Shown: one piece after another, positions 52,832 to 54,007 of the stretch
How the letters are laid out: the number at the start of each line of letters is the position of its first letter
Numbering within the stretch: position 1 is the stretch's first letter
Source of the DNA: JBDTOX01 sp039933015
GTDB lineage: Bacteria > Pseudomonadota > Gammaproteobacteria > Burkholderiales > Methylophilaceae
Direction: 5' to 3'
Length of the DNA stretch: 54,007 nucleotides
NCBI GenBank assembly: GCA_039933015.1
Contig: JBDTOX010000185.1
Location: forward strand, 1-54,007
The notes under the pieces: generated by a model
Databases searched by the model: none
What the model was told of the DNA's origin: nothing
Seen by the model: only the letters and a program-made list of their open reading frames with translations
Program-made: the position numbers and the translations under genes

Positions 52832-53274
52832 AGCGAAAAGCCTTCCAACTCGATGGGCAACACCATGTCGTCACTTGCCATTACGCGCTCCAACTGAGCG
52901 CGCCAGGCATCCATGTTCCACACTTCAAAATGGCTACCCTGACCGACCAGCATGGCTTGCTTTTCCAGACCAGCAAATTCACGCAGCACCGGGGAAACCA
53001 GCAGGCGGCCGGCACCATCCAGTTCGATATCCTCGGCATAACCCACCAGCAACCGCTGTAGCGCACTGGACTGTTTATCAAAGCTGGAAAGGGCCATCAT
53101 CCTGGCTTGAATTGGCTCCCACGCAGGTTGCGGGTAAAGCAGCAGGCAACGATGTGGATGCGCGGTAAGCACCAAGTGGCCCGCACATTGGGCCTGCAGG
53201 GCGTCACGGTGCTTGCTGGGTACGGCCAGTCTGCCTTTGGTATCCAGATTCAGAGATGTTGCACCGCGAAACAT
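52828..53274 (-). CDS. mraZ: Transcriptional regulator MraZ
   Basis: 148-residue DNA-binding protein with two SpoVT/AbrB-like swapped-hairpin repeats (SLNLDTKGRLAVPSKHRDAL and ELDGAGRLLVSPVLREFAGL). MraZ forms a ring and represses its own operon by binding GTGGG direct repeats; three such repeats lie upstream. The ATG at 53274 gives the canonical FRGATSLNLD start; 47 open codons upstream cover the promoter and operator and are excluded. First gene of the dcw cluster. Confidence 0.96.
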   Translation of the reverse strand: MFRGATSLNLDTKGRLAVPSKHRDALQAQCAGHLVLTAHPHRCLLLYPQPAWEPIQARMMALSSFDKQSSALQRLLVGYAEDIELDGAGRLLVSPVLREFAGLEKQAMLVGQGSHFEVWNMDAWRAQLERVMASDDMVLPIELEGFSL

Positions 53275-53353
53275 TTGACCCTTTTTTGACCACTGAAAAT
53301 TTGCTGGTGAACTGGGGAAATTGCTGGCCGCCCCTAGCTTCAGACAGCAATTC

Positions 53354-53378
53354 CCCACAAAACCCCACATTCCCCCAC
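53354..53378 (-). promoter_or_regulatory. MraZ operator: three GTGGG repeats
   Basis: On the minus strand GTGGG occurs three times at an exact 10-base period (complements at 53374-53378, 53364-53368, 53354-53358), 80-104 bases before the mraZ start and just downstream of the predicted transcription start. Number, spacing and place agree with known MraZ binding sites, so autorepression of the dcw operon is expected. Confidence 0.88.
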
Positions 53379-53386
53379 TTGCAGCC

Positions 53387-53415
53387 ACTATAGATAAAAA
53401 AAATGGGCGCTGCAA
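53387..53415 (-). promoter_or_regulatory. Predicted sigma-70 promoter of the dcw operon
   Basis: Minus strand: -35 TTGCAG (53415-53410), a 17-base spacer, -10 TATAGT (53392-53387). The start point would fall near 53380, immediately before the MraZ repeats. A small GGGC/GCCC hairpin with A and T runs on both sides (53396-53426) overlaps the -35 box and spacer. Confidence 0.7.
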
Positions 53416-53426
53416 GCCCTTTTTTT
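53396..53426. terminator. Small bidirectional terminator-like hairpin
   Basis: GGGC (53405-53408) pairs with GCCC (53416-53419), with an A run on one side and a T run on the other, so the stem extends with A-T pairs and is followed by T in either direction. Weak because the GC core is only four pairs. It could stop read-through from rnpB towards mraZ. Confidence 0.35.
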
Positions 53427-53427
53427 G

Positions 53428-53661
53428 TGATTTTTCCTTTACAGGACAATGACTTAGCGCATTTTATTAAAAACTAAATAATCGTTAAAAAATAAGGGGA
53501 TAGAGAATCAACTGAATGTGTTTTATTAGGACTTGCAGGAAAGGGACTGAAATTAGACAGGACAGAAAATCCGGGGCATGGCCGGTCACAGATCACACAA
53601 AACGCCTTGATGCAGTGCTTGATTATTGCAGTAGCATGGCTTAAAAAACTGGTATCGCATT
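53428..53661. other. AT-rich spacer between dcw promoter and rnpB terminator
   Basis: 234 bases, clearly AT-richer than the rest of the window, with no gene or stable hairpin that I can support. It may contain upstream activating or AT-rich UP-type sequence for the dcw promoter. Confidence 0.5.
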
Positions 53662-53695
53662 AAAAAAGACAACCACCGCAATGCCTGCGGTGTCT
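53662..53695 (-). terminator. Intrinsic terminator of rnpB
   Basis: Minus strand: CACCGCA (53692-53686) pairs perfectly with TGCGGTG (53680-53674), loop of five, extended by GAC/GTC pairs past a bulge, and followed by six T (53667-53662). It lies about 55 bases after the mature 3' end of RNase P RNA. A second hairpin, GCCGCT/AGCGGC at 53721-53736, lies between. Confidence 0.85.
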
Positions 53696-53750
53696 TAATA
53701 CACGCCGGGAAAATATCCAGCCGCTTGCCAGCGGCATTGCCCATCAATAT

Positions 53751-54007
53751 AGAAAGAAGCTGGCCGATAAGCCGGGTTCTGTCGTGGACAGTCATTCATC
53801 TAGGCGCACAATTACTCATGCGCTCCAGCAGCCTACCCGGTAGCGACGCGAGCCACGTCATTACTACCCTATTTGGCTTTGCTCCGGATGGAGGTTACCG
53901 CGTTTCACGTCCACCTTGCGGCTTACTCGTCTCTGTGGCCCTATTCCTCGCCTCACGGCGTACGGCCGTTAGCCGTCATCCTGCTCTGCGGAGCCCGGAC
54001 TTTCCTC
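53751..54007 (-). ncRNA. rnpB: RNase P RNA (5' end outside window)
   Basis: Catalytic RNA that removes the 5' leader from tRNA precursors. Read on the minus strand from 54007, the window enters at the conserved GAGGAAAGUCCGGGCUC, continues through the P7-P11 region with ACAGAGA-type and GGUAACCUCC segments and the GAGCAAAGCCAAAUAGG block, then GGGUAGGCUGC, and ends with AUGAAUGACUGUCCACGACAGAACCCGGCUUAUCGG split over the P2/P4 strand. These are hallmark type A sequences. The first roughly 60-70 bases are beyond the window. The 3' end is placed at about 53751 by comparison with known ends. Confidence 0.95.

Noticed and set aside
53586..53795. 69-codon ORF near rnpB
   Set aside because: It overlaps the RNase P RNA 3' end and its terminator, so it is not a plausible gene.

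Overview
The window looks like a chromosomal segment of a Betaproteobacterium, probably from the order Nitrosomonadales or a near relative. The reasons are the moderately GC-rich sequence, a complete mraZ-to-ftsZ-lpxC division and cell-wall (dcw) cluster next to a bacterial type A RNase P RNA, SlmA beside argB, and a tkt-gap-pgk-pyk-fba glycolytic/Calvin-type cluster. The genus cannot be fixed from the sequence alone. I see no insertion sequence, prophage, CRISPR array, tRNA or rRNA gene.

Layout. (1) 1-3625, plus strand: the 3' part of a Mrp-type cation/proton antiporter operon (mrpD partial, E, F, G), a decayed Na/Pi cotransporter gene and a DUF2062 membrane protein. (2) 3973-12605, minus strand: tkt, gap, pgk, pyk, fba, separated by conspicuous intergenic hairpins, with an inositol-monophosphatase-family gene and a thioredoxin-fold gene upstream. 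(3) 12666-15653, plus strand: rsmE, an unusual argA whose product begins with a complete XRE-type helix-turn-helix domain, and an hsp20 gene broken by one inserted base. (4) 15695-26439, minus strand: a nine-gene carbon cluster in the order sga-hprA-mtdA-fchA-gck-ftfL-glcD-glcE-glcF. (5) 26736-29210, plus strand: argB, a HAD phosphatase, slmA and a small membrane ORF, followed by a structured intergenic repeat. (6) 29686-53274, minus strand: cca, an NAD(P)-binding epimerase-like gene, slt, a small membrane protein, lpxC, then the whole dcw cluster read from mraZ (53274) down to ftsZ. (7) 53662-54007, minus strand: RNase P RNA (5' end outside the window) and its terminator.

How the genes work together. 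Region 4 is the most coherent and least ordinary unit. GlcDEF oxidises glycolate to glyoxylate. SgaA transaminates glyoxylate with serine, giving glycine and hydroxypyruvate. HprA reduces hydroxypyruvate to glycerate, and Gck phosphorylates that. FtfL, FchA and MtdA carry formate to methylene-tetrahydrofolate, which with a glycine hydroxymethyltransferase encoded elsewhere would remake serine. The net route is glycolate plus formate to phosphoglycerate. The genes that regenerate glyoxylate in the classical serine cycle (malate thiokinase, malyl-CoA lyase, PEP carboxylase) are absent from the window. The cluster therefore reads as an open serine pathway fed by glycolate, as would suit salvage of RuBisCO oxygenase product or mixed C1/C2 use. 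The triose-phosphate genes of region 2 would take up its product. This pathway reading is inference; the individual enzyme assignments are firm.

The items most worth following up are the HTH-ArgA fusion with a near-perfect palindrome in its own leader, the glycolate-linked serine-pathway operon, and a 49-codon ORF joined by ATGA overlaps to both ftsW and murG inside an otherwise textbook dcw cluster.
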